From Macrothele yani (taxonomy: Eukaryota > Arthropoda > Arachnida > Araneae > Macrothelidae), in contig CM077025.1 of NCBI GenBank assembly GCA_039090855.1, positions 94,034,489 to 94,098,488 of the forward strand: a stretch of 64,000 nt of DNA. Direction: 5' to 3'. The translations under genes were made by a program, and so were the position numbers. This document shows, in pieces, positions 22,287 through 34,081 of this stretch (position 1 is its first letter; each line of letters begins with the position of its first letter). Under the pieces are notes generated by a model. That model was not told the DNA's origin. It made no database searches and was given only the letters and a program-made list of their open reading frames with translations.

Positions 22287-23207
22287 TACAGGTGATTATG
22301 AATTTGCTGGGGAAAAAGAAATCGCCATTGTGCATAGGTGCAAGTAAGGATAATATATAGTTAAACACACCAAGTTCACCTCTTGTGAACCTTCTTTGCG
22401 GACAGATGGCGCTGAGTCATGGAAGGTCACGTATCGCCAGCAGAGAACGCGCGATTGCTCCCATCACCATGTTTCACTGTTCCCGGTAGGGTGGCGACAC
22501 TCAGTTGGTGCTCAGTGACGAGGTGACCTTTAACTTAAATGGTAAAGTGAACAGACACAATGTGAAGGCTTGGGGATCAGAAAATCTGCATATCATCTTG
22601 AAACATGAAAGAGGAAGTCCCAAGGTAAATGCTTTTTGTGCCGTGAGTTGCGCTTCCGTTTTTTGGCTGATTTTGCTTTGCTGAAAGAACTGTTACCGGA
22701 ATCACATACCTGGACATGCTTCAGATTTACCTAATGCCAATCCTCAAGGACAGAATGGAAGGAGGTTTCATTTACTACACTACCACAAGGAAGTCCCTTC
22801 TTACCTCGATGCTGAAGCCCCAGTCTAGATTGGTCACAGCGGCCCAATTGCATACCCCTCCCCCAATCACTGGACCCAACACCTCGATCTATGATTTTAG
22901 TCTATGGGGTTTTGTTAAAAATCAGATTTACCTTCCGCAGCTTCAAAAGTCTCTTCCTAAACTGAAATCAAGAATCCCCGCTGCACTCGCATTGGTCGAT
23001 GCGGACATGCTGACAGCAATGTGGGAAGATCTGATTTACAGATGGGACATTTGCAGAGTAACCAAGGGAAGCCACATCGCGCATGTTCGAAAAAAGTAAA
23101 ATTGGTGTGTTTTACTGTATATTATTCGTACTTATCAACATATGCATCCCTATAACTATACACAATAAAGTTTTCTTTTAGCCGAACTAATTTATAACCA
23201 CCCTGTA
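22287..23207 (+). mobile_element. Short Tc1/mariner-superfamily element J (internally deleted)
   Basis: Imperfect terminal repeats tacaggtgattatgaatttg and the complement of caaattataaccaccctgta-type sequence delimit ~920 bp, too short for a complete transposase. The plus-strand ORF 22,716-23,099 has only the C-terminal part: LDMLQIYLMPILKD, then (after a region where the aspartate block is garbled) NTSIYDFSLWGFVKNQIYLP, and a tail YRWDICRVTKGSHIAHV. Such elements could move only in trans. Confidence 0.75.
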
Positions 23208-23445
23208 TAAATAAGTGTTTCCAGACTTCAGCACATTAACCGCATGGTATTTTCAAGGAAGATAGCAGTTTCTTATTAACTTCCTTGAAAAAGCCATCTG
23301 GTTGATGTGCGAAAGCTTGAAAATGTTTATTTATGGTCACATTATTTTTGCCAAAAGCTAAGCTAATATCCAGAGTAACCGCCGTGTGCAGCGCCGACAG
23401 CATCTAGAGGGGCTGGGTGTGTCTCAATAAGGTGCTGAAAGATGT

Positions 23446-24353
23446 TTACAGGTATGTGGACCCATGCTGACTGCAGTGGATCTGACAGCTGCTGGAGGGT
23501 GCGTGGTGGAGGATCCGTAGAGCGAACAACACGATCTCAATTTGGTTTAAATCTGGGAAATAAGGGGGACAGGGAAGTACTATGAAGTCTTCATCGTGCT
23601 CTTCCAACCACTCTCGGATATTTCTAGCTGTGTGAGACGTTGCATTGTCGTTCTGGAAGATCCCATCCGCCGCTGGGAAAACAATAAGCCTGTATGGGTG
23701 TATGTGGTCTACAAGAATGGATTCATAAGGAATTCTGTCCATAGTGCCTTCCACAGGTATGATGGAACCCATAGAAAGCAACGAAAACATTGCCTAGACC
23801 ATAACGCTGCCCCCACCAGTTTGTGTTCTTCCAGAAATGGTTGGAGAGTGTTCCTTCTTAATGTATCTCGCTTTATACGCCAACGCGCATCCGTTTGATG
23901 AAGCAGAAAACGTGACTTATCGGAGATAGCAATTCCGATACTGCCGTGCAAATGTAAGCCTTTTCTGCCGATGCACCTTCGTTAGCGTAGGTGTAGTGAC
24001 CATCCGTCTGCATCAGAGCCCCATACGCAGCAGGGTTCGCTGAACTGTCGTTTTAGACACATTCCGGCAGCCCCCTGGTTCATTCGGCCAGTTAGTTGCT
24101 CCCCTCTAGCGTGTCGATCGACCCTCACGCTCCTTCGAAGCTGACGTTCACCTCTCAGATCAATGGCACGTGGTGCTCCGCAGTTTGCACGTCGCTTATT
24201 CACAATGGTGCCATTCCTCCAATCATGATACACTTTATTCACAGCAGCACGCGAGCAGTTCACAAAATACGCTGTTTCAGAAATACTGCCACCCTTGGCC
24301 CGAAAGTCTATAATAATCCCTTTTTGAAAATCTGCTAAATTACTCATTTTATC
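23446..24353 (-). pseudogene. Tc1-like transposase of element K, frameshifted
   Basis: The start region reads MDKMSNLADFQKGIIIDFRA, then a helix-turn-helix (SISETAYFVNCSRAAVNKVY) and NCGAPRAIDLRGERQLRRSV. A frame change follows, then DKSRFLLHQTDARWRI (first catalytic region, usually S-D-E/K-S) and a last frame with FQNDNATSHTARNIREWLEEH (second aspartate) and FPDLNQIE (final glutamate). At least two frameshifts. The downstream part merges with element J sequence. Confidence 0.8.
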
Positions 24354-24537
24354 CATGACAGCAACGAGTGATATATTTTCAGAATGCCTACAGCACACCT
24401 TATATACCCTCGAAACCAGCTCATGATACGTGCCTTCTTTCATTGGCTACGCGCTGTTGACGTCAAAAGTAGGAGGTGGTCACAATAATGTGACTCGACT
24501 GGGAATATTCCAACGCCAATAAATCGGATCACTAGTA

Positions 24538-26033
24538 TAGTTTCACTATTTTCTACATAATTGGTGTATTGTTCCTCGTTAATCATTTGTTTCTTCCTTT
24601 CGATACCATTTATAACAAAAACTATTCAAAATTTCTTTTCTAAGTAGTGCATAGATTTTCCGTTAGGTGTCATAAATGTAAATTCCATTTTCCACGATAT
24701 CTCTGCTTTTAAAAGTTCCATTCGAAAACTTCTTTCTGTATCAGATACACTGACTGTTAGGGAATGTTTTACATATAATTACTAATTTTTGGTAGAGAAT
24801 AATTTGCCCACCAGGATGCCTAAGTGTTTATTTCTGTTTCAAATGTATTTGTAGCAAAATCTGAGCTTTGAAAACTCGATTGCAAAACTTCTTTCGCGAA
24901 CCCATACCGCTCACCACGGAGCACCTTTTGAGAATACCTTCTGCGTGAAATAGTGCATAGTTTTTCCGCTAGGAGGGGTAGATGTATATCATATCTATGT
25001 AGATCTCTCTGCTTCTAAGAGTCCGATTAAAAAAAATTCTTTGTCTGAGAGTGCTTCCTGTGCAAAATGTTTTCCACATAATTTCCAAATTTTCTTAATC
25101 CACAAGTGTGCTACTAGAGAGCATAAATCACGTTTCCGTTTACAGCGTTTTTGCAGCACTATCTGAGAGACTAAAAATCCGTTTGAAAAAATTCGTTTTC
25201 GGTCAGATACTGCAACTATAAAGACACTTTGTGTGCATTTCCTTCCCAAAATAATGCACAATTTCCCCGCTAGGGTGCGCAAATGTATAATCTGTTATTC
25301 TCAATATCTCTGCTGGTAAATATCCGTTTTAAAAATCTCTTTAAGCACCGGATACCATTTACATTGGGGAACACCTTAGGTTTGTAATTGAGGAATTTCG
25401 TAGCTAATAGTTCTGTCACTAGGTGGCGTTTTTGTACGTCTGTTTGCAGCTGTATCTCCACTTCTAAACACCCTGTTGAGAAATTTCTTTTTTAACTGCA
25501 TGGCATTCGCTGCAATTAAGATGTGGAGTATTATCCTCTTTAAATAATGGGCAGTATTCTTGCTAGGGACGTAAACGTCAAAACCTTTATTTCGCTATCT
25601 TTGCTTCCAGGAAACGTATTTGAAAAGTTATTTTTTCTTAGCATAACTTTTGCCGTGAAGAATACTTTTCACTTATTTTCAATTTTTCCCTAATGCAAAA
25701 TTCTTCGGCTAGAAGGCGTAGATTCATATCTTGTTTCCTACTATATATATTTTTTAACTGTTCGATTTGAAAATCTCTTTGTCCTTGATAATCTATTGCT
25801 ATGGAAAATGTTTTGTGCGCCATTTTGTAATTTTCGTGACGTACGTTTCATCCGCTGGTGGAAGACAGTAGCTGTTTCAATTTCTGGATGTCTTGCCGAT
25901 TCCAGAAATCCAATTGAGCGTTTTTCTAACCGGTTCCATTGACTCTGAATGACTCTGATAAATTTTATTCGCGTCGAAAGTTTCAAGAGACGTGTTCGTT
26001 ACAACCGAAAATTCAGTGTCACGTTTCCTGTTA
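24538..26033. repeat. Degenerate ~150-bp tandem array, opposite orientation
   Basis: Repeated motifs on the plus strand are tttttccgctagggggcgta-like (24,660, 24,965, 25,262, 25,565, 25,695), gatatctctgcttctaaaag and ccgatttgaaaaattctttc-like. These are reverse complements of the motifs at 9.4-11.2 kb. Unit length is about 145-155 bp with heavy divergence. No coding potential. It is followed directly by element F. Confidence 0.75.
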
Positions 26034-27588
26034 TACACTTGCGTGCAAAAAGTAAGGACCAGACGGTTTTTCGAATGTAACGTCGTGCCGAAGTGCTCCA
26101 CATCGACTAAAATCATACAATAAGATCCCCAAGATGTAAGAATTTGGGACAAGTGAGCAAAACCGTCCAAACAAGGAATCCAAAGGATACAAATGCACTT
26201 TATTGAAAAGGTAGCTTCGAGCACAACTGGACAGAAGACAGAAACGTCCATGTGACAGGCAGCTGCCAAGAAAAATCCGGTCTTTCGTGGGGGATATAAT
26301 TACCCATGACTGCGTTGCAGGATTTACAACGTCTGTCCACGCTGAGGACGAGGTTGTCAAGGAGCTGTTGCGGCATCGCGACCCATTCCTCTTGTAGCGC
26401 CAATCACAGCTGCGGAATCGTTGCTTCCGGCTGGGGACGTGCTGCCAAGAGTCTCCCGAGAAGGTCCCACATGTGTTCGGTTGGAGTTAGGTCCGGGAAC
26501 CTTGCGGGCTAATCCATGCGTTGAATATCTTCACTCTCCAACAGCTCTGCGACAGCCACTGTACCATGAGGTGTAGCGTTGCCGTCCATGAAGAGGAACT
26601 CAGAACCCACAGAACCTCTAAACATACGCATGTGAGGCAGGAGAACCTTGCTACAATAGCGGACACCAGTGACTGAACCTCATTGGAAGATGTGGAGGTC
26701 AGTACGGCTACCAAGCATCATACCGCCCCAAACAAGAACTCCGCCTCCTCCAAACCGGTCCCTTTCGAAGATGTTGGAGGTGTGATTGCGTGTTCCCTTT
26801 TCTCTCCAGATGTGTGTATACGTCCAGAATCACTCGTCAAAGTAAATCGGCTCTTATCCGTAAAGAGAACTCGACCCCATTGCTGATGTGTCCAGTTCTT
26901 TTGTTCTTGGCACCACAGAAGCCGCCGTCTCCGATGAGCAGGCGTTAATGGCACACACCGTACTGGTCTTCGTGTAAATATACCACCTTTCTGCAGCCTC
27001 CTGGCCACGGTAAAACGCGATAACGGACGTCCAGTTGTCTGTTGCACGTGCCTTGCGATTTCTCCCGCTGTCTGCCGTCTGTCTCTCCTCGCCTGTAGGA
27101 CAATATACCAGTAGTCCGCCGCAGTGGTTGCTCGTGGACGACCATTGCTAAACTCTTGGACAGCTGTTCCTGTCGTTTGAAATGCTCTCCAAGCTCGTGA
27201 AACGATGATGTGAGCGATCCCAAACTCCTCGGCCACACTAGTCACACTTCGACATTCTTCCAACTTCCCAATGACGCGACCTCGGGTAAATTCATACAGA
27301 TGTCGTCTTTTGGATTGCCTGTTGGCCATATCACACGGTAACAGCAACTCGACGTTGTTCTAACTGATGTAAACCGTGCAATAGCTTTCACGGAATTGCT
27401 GAGCGTACACCGCCCGTGTGCTTTATACCCTTCCGACACTCCCCCTACGTCATGCTGCATATATGCGCATGCCTTACCGTACCGGATCCTATTCTATATC
27501 CTGAGTGGTCTTTCGGTCCGTTCTGCCTGCTCCTTCCGCTGTTATGCTAATTTCTCTTCTTTGTCCTTAATTTTTGTACACCAGTGTG
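26034..27588 (-). mobile_element. Tc1-like DNA transposon F (family of E)
   Basis: The left terminus TACACTTGCGTGCAAAAAGT and the right terminus ccttaatttttgtacaccag plus tgtg are inverted repeats matching element E. The right end lacks the terminal TA and runs straight into a truncated Tc1 gene (G). The left end is flanked by the ~150-bp repeat array. The two flanks therefore come from different sequences, pointing to a deletion or recombination at this element. Confidence 0.88.
26285..27329 (-). pseudogene. Tc1-like transposase of element F
   Basis: ATG at 27,329 (MANRQSKRRHLYEFTRGRV). The ORF stays open for about 200 codons through both DNA-binding motifs (EECRSVTSVAEEF; LSRFTVARRLQKGG) and VLFTDKSRF, where the first catalytic D is kept but the following E is K. 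A frameshift near 26,770 breaks it. The remaining frames supply CRSGSVTGVRY-like, WPARFPDLTPTEHMWD-like and ALQEEWVAMPQQLLDNLVLS. The usual stop after ..HIPY is lost (reads IPHERP). Confidence 0.88.
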
Positions 27589-28511
27589 TTAGTGGGTTGC
27601 CCATAAGAGAAACCGAGAGGCGTTTATACATGCCCAAGTCAACTGTTTTGAACGTAATGAATAAGTGGAGGACACATGGCGTGCCTGAAGCAGCACAACT
27701 AACCGGCAGACCAAAGAAAATCAGTGATAAAGGACGTCGAAGCCTCAGGAGAGCCGTTAAAGCGAATCGACAGAGTACAGCACAAGACCTCAGGGTACAA
27801 GTAAGTAAATATGCTGGACACTCGGTATGTGCATATACCATTCGCAGAGAGCTTCATTCCATGTGTTACCGTGGTCGTGCGGTTGCTCATAAGCCTTTCA
27901 TCTCTACTCTGAAAGCTACTCATCGGTTAGCATGGCGTAAAGAACATAACATTTATCGTGGACCGTAGATCAATGGAAACGGGTCCTATGGACTAATGAA
28001 TCGAGATACACAATCCATCTGTCTGATAACAGTGTGTGGGTATGGCGGCAGCCGGGGAAACGCCAATTACCACAGTGTACTGTTGCTGCGGTCAAGTTTG
28101 GAGATGGCAGTGTACTCGTGTGGAGGCGTTTTTCGCGATATGGTATCGGCTTATTAGTTATCGTGGGCAAATCTGTTAACCAGTACATCTAACTCGATAT
28201 TCTGTACAATTACGCCCAACCAACTCTGTGTAAATACTATGGAATCGAGCCTTGTTTGTACCAGCAGGATAGTGCACCGAGCCATGTATCGTGTGTGCTG
28301 GCCATCACAGAGCCCTGATCTTGATTCTATAGAGCACCTATGGGATGAATTAGAGCTCCGCATACGAAGTTTGGAACCAAGGCTTACTACTAAGCAACAG
28401 TTAGCGGCAGCATTATGTACTGAATGGAAGCGCATACCTATCGCTGTGTTCCAAAGCCTTGTCGAAAGCATGTCTCGAAGGGTCAGTGCATGCATTAAGG
28501 CCCAAAGGTGG
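27589..28511 (+). pseudogene. Tc1-like transposase of element G, 5' part (split by LINE)
   Basis: The gene begins abruptly at SGLPIRETERRLYMPKSTVL (relatives have ~25 codons before this, missing here). It continues through KKISDKGRRSLRRAVKANRQ and RELHSMCYRGRAVAHKPF. After frameshifts comes SIEHLWDELELR with the final glutamate, and KRIPIAVFQSLVESMSRRVS. It breaks off in CCAAAGGTGG at 28,502-28,511. The last bases of the element resume at 47,877, on the far side of a ~19.4-kb insertion. Confidence 0.88.
28502..28511. repeat. 10-bp target-site duplication of the Tx1-type LINE, left
   Basis: CCAAAGGTGG occurs here and at 47,877-47,886. Related unsplit elements A and D carry the sequence once at this point, so the second copy is a target duplication. 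Confidence 0.85.
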
Positions 28512-29066
28512 TTTCAAAATATCTTTATTCAAGGTAGAAATCAGGAGACGAACTAATAAGGACGTCTTAATACAAATAAATTGCGATCGAAGATCGTTAA
28601 ACCTCTACAATCTATATACAAATATCATTGGTCCTGTATCCGTGCATAGTGCACAAGTTGAAAAATGGAGCAAGCACACACACAGCTCGTGATCAATCAT
28701 AAGCGACAAGCATGTCTGAGCATCTCCAAACACAACACAACCAAATTAGGAAGAATTTTAACAAAAAACTTATTGCTCATAAGTGCATTGCTGTGTGATT
28801 AACAAACTTGTTCAAGAAAATATTGAGAGCTTCATGAGACAACATTTCTCTTGCAAAAAAGTACAATAAGACAGTGAGTTTTAACACACCATAGTTACAA
28901 GAATGTACAGTACAAAGCAATTGACAAACTGATCATAAGACAAATTAATGGAATGATGAATATCAGGAGAAGAACAAACTTGGACTTCCTTATGTAAATA
29001 TAATATATTACCTGTTCGGCAATATTCAAAAACAAAGTACAAATATACAGCGCAGTGTAAACGATG
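28512..29066 (-). other. LINE 3' UTR, distal segment
   Basis: Noncoding and AT-rich. On the minus strand it ends ...ccttgaataaagatattttg plus aaa at 28,512, with no long poly(A). The segment at about 28,730-29,060 resembles 39,480-39,800 in the same orientation (shared agtgagttttaacaca, acaag-atgtacagt, gacaaat-aatggaatg), so the 3' UTR contains tandem-like units. A 20-bp string (28,626-28,645) is shared with the Penelope arms. Confidence 0.7.
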
Positions 29067-29205
29067 TATATTAGGACAAAGTCCTCTATAATACAGTTAC
29101 ACACGTAGTATATGAGTTTCGAATAGACAAATTGACTTCAATGATAATGGAATATTTATAGTTGAAATTAAGAATATTTCTTTATGTACAGTGTATATAT
29201 ATATA

Positions 29206-31343
29206 TCATCATCATCATCAACCATTATCAATCCACTGCTGGACGAAGGTCTCCCCAAGTTTAATCCACAACGGTCTGTCTTGTGCCAGTCTCCTCCATG
29301 TCACTCCCGCATATTTACGAATTTCATCCACCCATCTCCCATGTGGTCTTTTTCTGGGTCTTTTCCTGTCCCTTGGAATCCAATCTAAAATTTCGGCTGT
29401 CCATCTATGGTCTGTCCTTCTGGCAGTATGTCCAGCCCATTGCCATTTCAGGGATTTAACTCTGATCATGATGTCCTCCACTCTCGTCATTTTTCGGATC
29501 CACGAGTTCCTCTTCTTATCTCTCCTGGTTATACCAAGCATGCACCTCTCCATGCATCTTTGAGTTGTCTGCAGCCTTTGTATGTCTCTTTTAGTTAAGG
29601 TCCACGTCTCTGCACCATACGTAAGCACTGGAAGGATGCATTGATCAAACACTTTTCTTTTAAGACATAATGGCATATTGCTCTTGAAAATTATGCTGTT
29701 TCTTCCAAAAGCTCTCCAGGCAAGTTTTGTACGCCGATTAATTTCTTCATCAATGTGACCCTCACTTGATATCTGCTGTCCAAGATAAACATACGTATCT
29801 GTTATCTCCAGTTTTTCTCCATCAATCGATAAATCTTCATTTCTTGTAAAAGCATTGAACATCACTTTTGTCTTCTGAAAGTTCATTTTTAATCCCACTT
29901 CTTTACTCTTGTCAGCAAGTTCCTGGATCATACTCTGCAGCTCTGATGGGGTAGTTGCAAAAATGACTATGTCATCAGCAAAACGAAGGTGGGTTAGATA
30001 ATCTCCATTAATCTTTATCCCTTTGTTTTCCCAGTTCAGTGATTGAAAGACATTTTCCAATGTGGCATTAAAGAGCTTCGGAGATATGGTGTCACCTTGT
30101 CTCACTCCCTTTCCAATTTTTATGTGTGTTGTATTTTCAAACAGCCGAATCTTTGCACTTGCATTTTCATAGATGTTATTAATAATATTAATGTATGCAT
30201 CTTCAATACCGCAGGATTTCAGAGCCGTGGTAACTGCTGATGGTTTCACCGAATCAAAGGCTTTTTCATAATCGATAAAAGCCATGCACAATGGAAGTTC
30301 ATATTCCCTCGCTCTTTCAATTAGTTCTCTCAGTACGTGGATATGATCTATTGTGCTGTAGCCACTCCTGAATCCAGCTTGTTCTCTCGGTTGAGCCATG
30401 TCCAGTGTTACCTTCAAGCGGTGTGAAAGAACTTTAGTGAAGATTTTATAAACCACTGATAGGAGGCTGATAGGTCTGTAGTTCCTGAGATCCTCAATGT
30501 CACCTTTTTTATGTAGCAGGATCATTGTAGCATTGTTCCAATCCTCAGGAATCTTCCCTTCATTAAGGCATCGAGTGAAAATTTGGGCGAGTACTGTTTC
30601 AATTTCTCCACTTGCTTCTTGTATGATGTCTATAGTAATTCCATCTTCTCCTGGAGCTTTCCCCCGCTTCATGTTCTTGATTGCATGAGCAACTTCTGCT
30701 GGGAGGACTGGAAGAACTCTGGTACCTTTCATGATGTCTGGAGTACATGTATCATCCCTTTCATATAATTTGGAGTAGAAATCTTTCACTCTTGTCAAAA
30801 TTTCGCCTCTATTTCTTGTTATAGAACCATCTTCTTTTCTCAGAGCCATAATCTGTTTTCTTCCCTTACTGAGATGTCCCTTTGCTATCTTTAGGCTTTG
30901 GTTGTTTTCAATTGCTTTCCTCACTAGCTCACAGTTGAATTTCCTTACGTCTTCAGTGATACTTTTTCGTGCTGTCTTGCATAGCTCTATATATTCCACT
31001 TTGGAAGTCACATCTTCTTTAGTTGTCCTCATCTCTCTTCTTTTTTGCATCAACATTTTGGTTTTTCCTGATAATTTGTTTACATGCAACTTGTTCTTAG
31101 ACCCAGCTAATTTTGTTGCTGTTTCCATAAGAGCTTTGGTTACTTTTCTGTTAACTTCCGAAATATCCACTTCTTCCGATGTTAGGCCTTCTAAAGCAGA
31201 GAATCTGTTCTTCAGTTCCAACTTGAAAGTATTATGGTGTTTTTTAAGGTTGGTTATGTCAATACATTTTGTTTGTCTTATGAGCTTGCCACGTTCCAGT
31301 TTAGTGTTGAGGTGCATCTTACATCTCACCAATCTATGGTCAC
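29206..31343 (-). mobile_element. RTE copy 2, 5'-truncated (left palindrome arm)
   Basis: A (TCA)n tail at the left and 704 open codons (29,218-31,332) covering the end of the endonuclease domain through the whole RT. The truncation is flush against (TA)n (ggtcac then tatatatatg). It retains NYRPISLLSV, AFIDYEKAFDSV, the GKGVRQGD block and FADD. Compared with the intact copy it has only about seven amino-acid changes (for example FADDI for FADDV, LWIKL for LWRKL). It lacks most of the endonuclease and the 5' UTR, so it is non-autonomous. Confidence 0.92.
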
Positions 31344-32557
31344 TATATATATGTATTTAAATGTTGAAACCTCACATAGGTTATATTTAGTGAGACATAA
31401 AAACGGCAATGAAGCAAATGGAGCAACACGTATTACGCTCCCCTTACTCCGGTTTCAATCCTTCTGGCTTGCAATCGATCATGCTTCTTGTCTGGTGTTG
31501 TACCTACTCATTAAAGGTATTCCACGTTCAAAGTTCAACACAAATAAATACGAACATCAGCACAATTCTACAAGAAAGGGGTGATGATTTAAAATAATTT
31601 TCAGACCACTGTCAAGACCAGATTACGTTGACGCAGCCAGAATTTTAGCAGTTGAAAGATTTCGCTGTTCTTTGCCAAGCTGTTATGAAACTAGTCCGAA
31701 CATGTTTTTGGCAATACATTGCCAAAAACATGCTGGTCGCTGGTCCGAACATGTTTTTGGCAATACATTGCCCATCTTCAGCGGTCGGTTGTACGAGACA
31801 TCCGTATGCTTTTAATGTACTGATTACCTCCTTGTCACCAGTCGACTCATCGCTCATTGGTCCTGTATCCGTGCGTAGGTTAATCATGTAATTTACAACG
31901 TTTTTCTATTGTTGCACCATCTGGTGTTCTTTCCTGTAATTTTATTATTAATCGTTGTTGGATGAGATATTTTCAACAAATGTAGTTTTTATGTACTTTT
32001 CTTCAGTTTCTTTTTCTTTTGTTATTATGTATCGCCAGGCAAACGGCAATTCAAGTGGTGCTTGTTCATTGCAATTAAATCCTCTGGTTTTTTCTATCAC
32101 AACGGACTCAGAATACAATATCTTTTTATGTATGTTATGCGTAGTATATATATATATATATATTTTCTGCATTTTCCCACGCAGGGATAGAATTATTATT
32201 GGTGCAATATGTAATAAGAGATGTTCGTTGCTCACCGTTTTTCCAATTTCTCTTGTGTTCTTCTATTCTTGTTTTTAGTCGTCTTTTAGTACTACCTATG
32301 TAGATATTATTAATATTACTGGTGTCGTTATTCTTTGTGGGTATGCCGTATACTCCTGCTCTATGCATAATTGCGTTATAACTGTAATCAGCTGTAAGGA
32401 ATTTGTTATTATCTATTACAATATCGGCGAATCTTATATTCACTTTATTACATTCCTTTTTCAAAATGCTGCTTGACTGTGGTATGTAAGGTAAATGTCC
32501 GCAAAATTTTGTGATGTTCTCAACGTTAATTTCACACTTAGGTCTGTTAATACTGGT

Positions 32558-32640
32558 TTTATAATTTCTATACATCTTCCTGGTTTTATAATTTCTATAC
32601 ATCTTCCTGGTTTTATAATTTCTATACATGTATCTTTATC
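32558..32640. repeat. 27-bp triplication in the PLE linker
   Basis: tggttttataatttctatac plus atcttcc is present three times here. The right-hand PLE has a single copy (34,655-34,690). It is in frame on the minus strand, giving three MYRNYKT(RK) units between RT and GIY-YIG. Confidence 0.9.
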
Positions 32641-33342
32641 ATCTTTATTTTATAATTTCTATACGTGTATCTTGTATCATATCCAAATACTGTGGCTGTT
32701 TCACGATCCATTTCATTTCTGCCTCTTCCAAACTTCTATTTGACGTATGCGCAACAGCTCTTCTAATAAATGAATGAAATGCAGCTTCTTTATAATGTTT
32801 AGGGTGGATTTAATCATTTGGTATAATTACTGGCACATAAGAGTCTTTCCTGTATAGTGAGTAGTTAATACGTCCTTGATGTTTACAAAGCAGAATGTTA
32901 AGGAAGGGCAATTGTCCATTATTTTCATTTCTCGACAGTAACCTGTATTGTTGGATAGTGTTCATTATATTTTTGAATAAACCTCATTAAGCTATCTTCT
33001 GAGTATAGCCAGATGACAAGAATGTCATCCACATATCGTTGGAATATCATCGGTAAATGTTCTTGTTCTTGTTGAAGTAGTTTGTTTTCCGTGTGCTGTA
33101 GTACGACTTCTGACAACAGGCCCGAAATTGTGGAGCCCATGGGGGATCCAAATTTCTGTCTGTATATTACTTGATTATATCCTAAATAATTGTTTTTTGT
33201 AATTAGGTTGAATGCAGATATAATACTGTTAACCTCTATCTCTGGTACTCCAGCTGCAATCAATTTTTTGTTTACAAGATTAATAGCTTCGCATGTGGGA
33301 GTATTCGGGTATACTGCAACAACGTCTAGGCTCACCATTATA

Positions 33343-33430
33343 CATATATACGGGTATAATATACGGGTATAATTATACGGGTATAATATACGGGTATAAT
33401 TATACGGGTATAATGCAACAACGTCTAGGC
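33343..33430. repeat. (ATACGGGTATAAT)n expansion within PLE RT motif A
   Basis: About six units of 11-15 bp (atacgggtataat, with or without tat), flanked by two copies of tgcaacaacgtctaggctca plus ccattataca. On the minus strand it is in frame, so the protein reads SLDVVALYP, then two NYTRILYPY units, then SLDVVAVYP. The motif containing the first catalytic aspartate is thus present twice. Confidence 0.9.
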
Positions 33431-34081
33431 TCACCATTATACAATTACCAATGTCTATATTTTTAATTCTCTCAATGACTTCTGTAGAGTCATTTACTGT
33501 ATATGCGTGATTTTTAAAGAAGGTGTTAAGATATCTGAGCAAAGCTTTTTCAAGTTTTATGGTAGGTGCAATAGTTTTATTAACAATAATCCGAATAGGG
33601 CAATCAGCTTTATGTGTTTTAAACTTTCCAAATGTACTAGGTATGAAAGATCCTACTGGAGGATAGGACTTATACTTGACTAGCAATGGAAGTTTACTAT
33701 GATTGCTTAACATTGCTAATTTTCTAATTATTGTATCTGTAGGGTCCTTTCTTATTACTTCAGTGTTTAGTTTTTCAATAGCTTGCACCGTCTTTTCATG
33801 AAATTCCTCCTTATCAACTATCAAAAGTTGCTTGGATTTGTCAGCCATAACCATCTGAATGTCATCACGTTTGTTTAATTTAAGCATTTCTTGGCTTTTG
33901 TATTTGATACTGTTTCGTTGTTGAGGATGATCTTTTAAAGTGCTAATCGTCCTTGCTAACTTTAACCTCACTGGGTTTTGACGTTTCTTGGGCAAGTTTG
34001 AAATAATCTCTTCAAGGTGTGGCAGTAAGACTTCAGCTTTTGGGATATCTTGTTGATACGCATATTTAACAAAGAGGTGTT

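Larger units (their letters stand above)
22255..24537 (-). mobile_element. Tc1-like DNA transposon K, hosting element J
   Basis: Terminal inverted repeats: left tactaatgatccgatttatt plus ggcgtaggaat; right the complement of tactagtgatccgatttatt plus ggcgttggaat. Both ends carry TA. Element J (22,287-23,207) inserted only about 30 bp inside the left terminus. The transposase lies on the minus strand at 23,446-24,443. Confidence 0.85.
32135..34081 (-). pseudogene. Penelope-like RT + GIY-YIG endonuclease, left copy
   Basis: The frame is open from the head-to-head junction (34,081; HLFVKYAYQQDIPKAEV..) through ORF 33,995-32,925. RT motifs: FGKFKTHKADCPIR, IMVSLDVVA-YP (motif A, duplicated), KFGSPMGSTISGLLSEVVLQ and the catalytic box QRYVDDILVIW. 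A nonsense codon after VTVEK splits it. The C-terminal ORF (32,629-32,135) has YSYNAIMHR, VYGIPTK and NNIYIGSTKRRLKTRIEEHK, a GIY-YIG nuclease. In PLEs the RT makes cDNA at a nick cut by the GIY-YIG domain. Two in-frame tandem expansions disrupt it (33,343-33,430; 32,558-32,640). The N-terminus is missing at the junction. Confidence 0.88.

Noticed and set aside
29162..31360. Plus-strand ORFs over RTE copy 2
   Set aside because: Reverse-strand shadows of the RTE gene. The same peptides appear opposite copies 1, 3 and 4.
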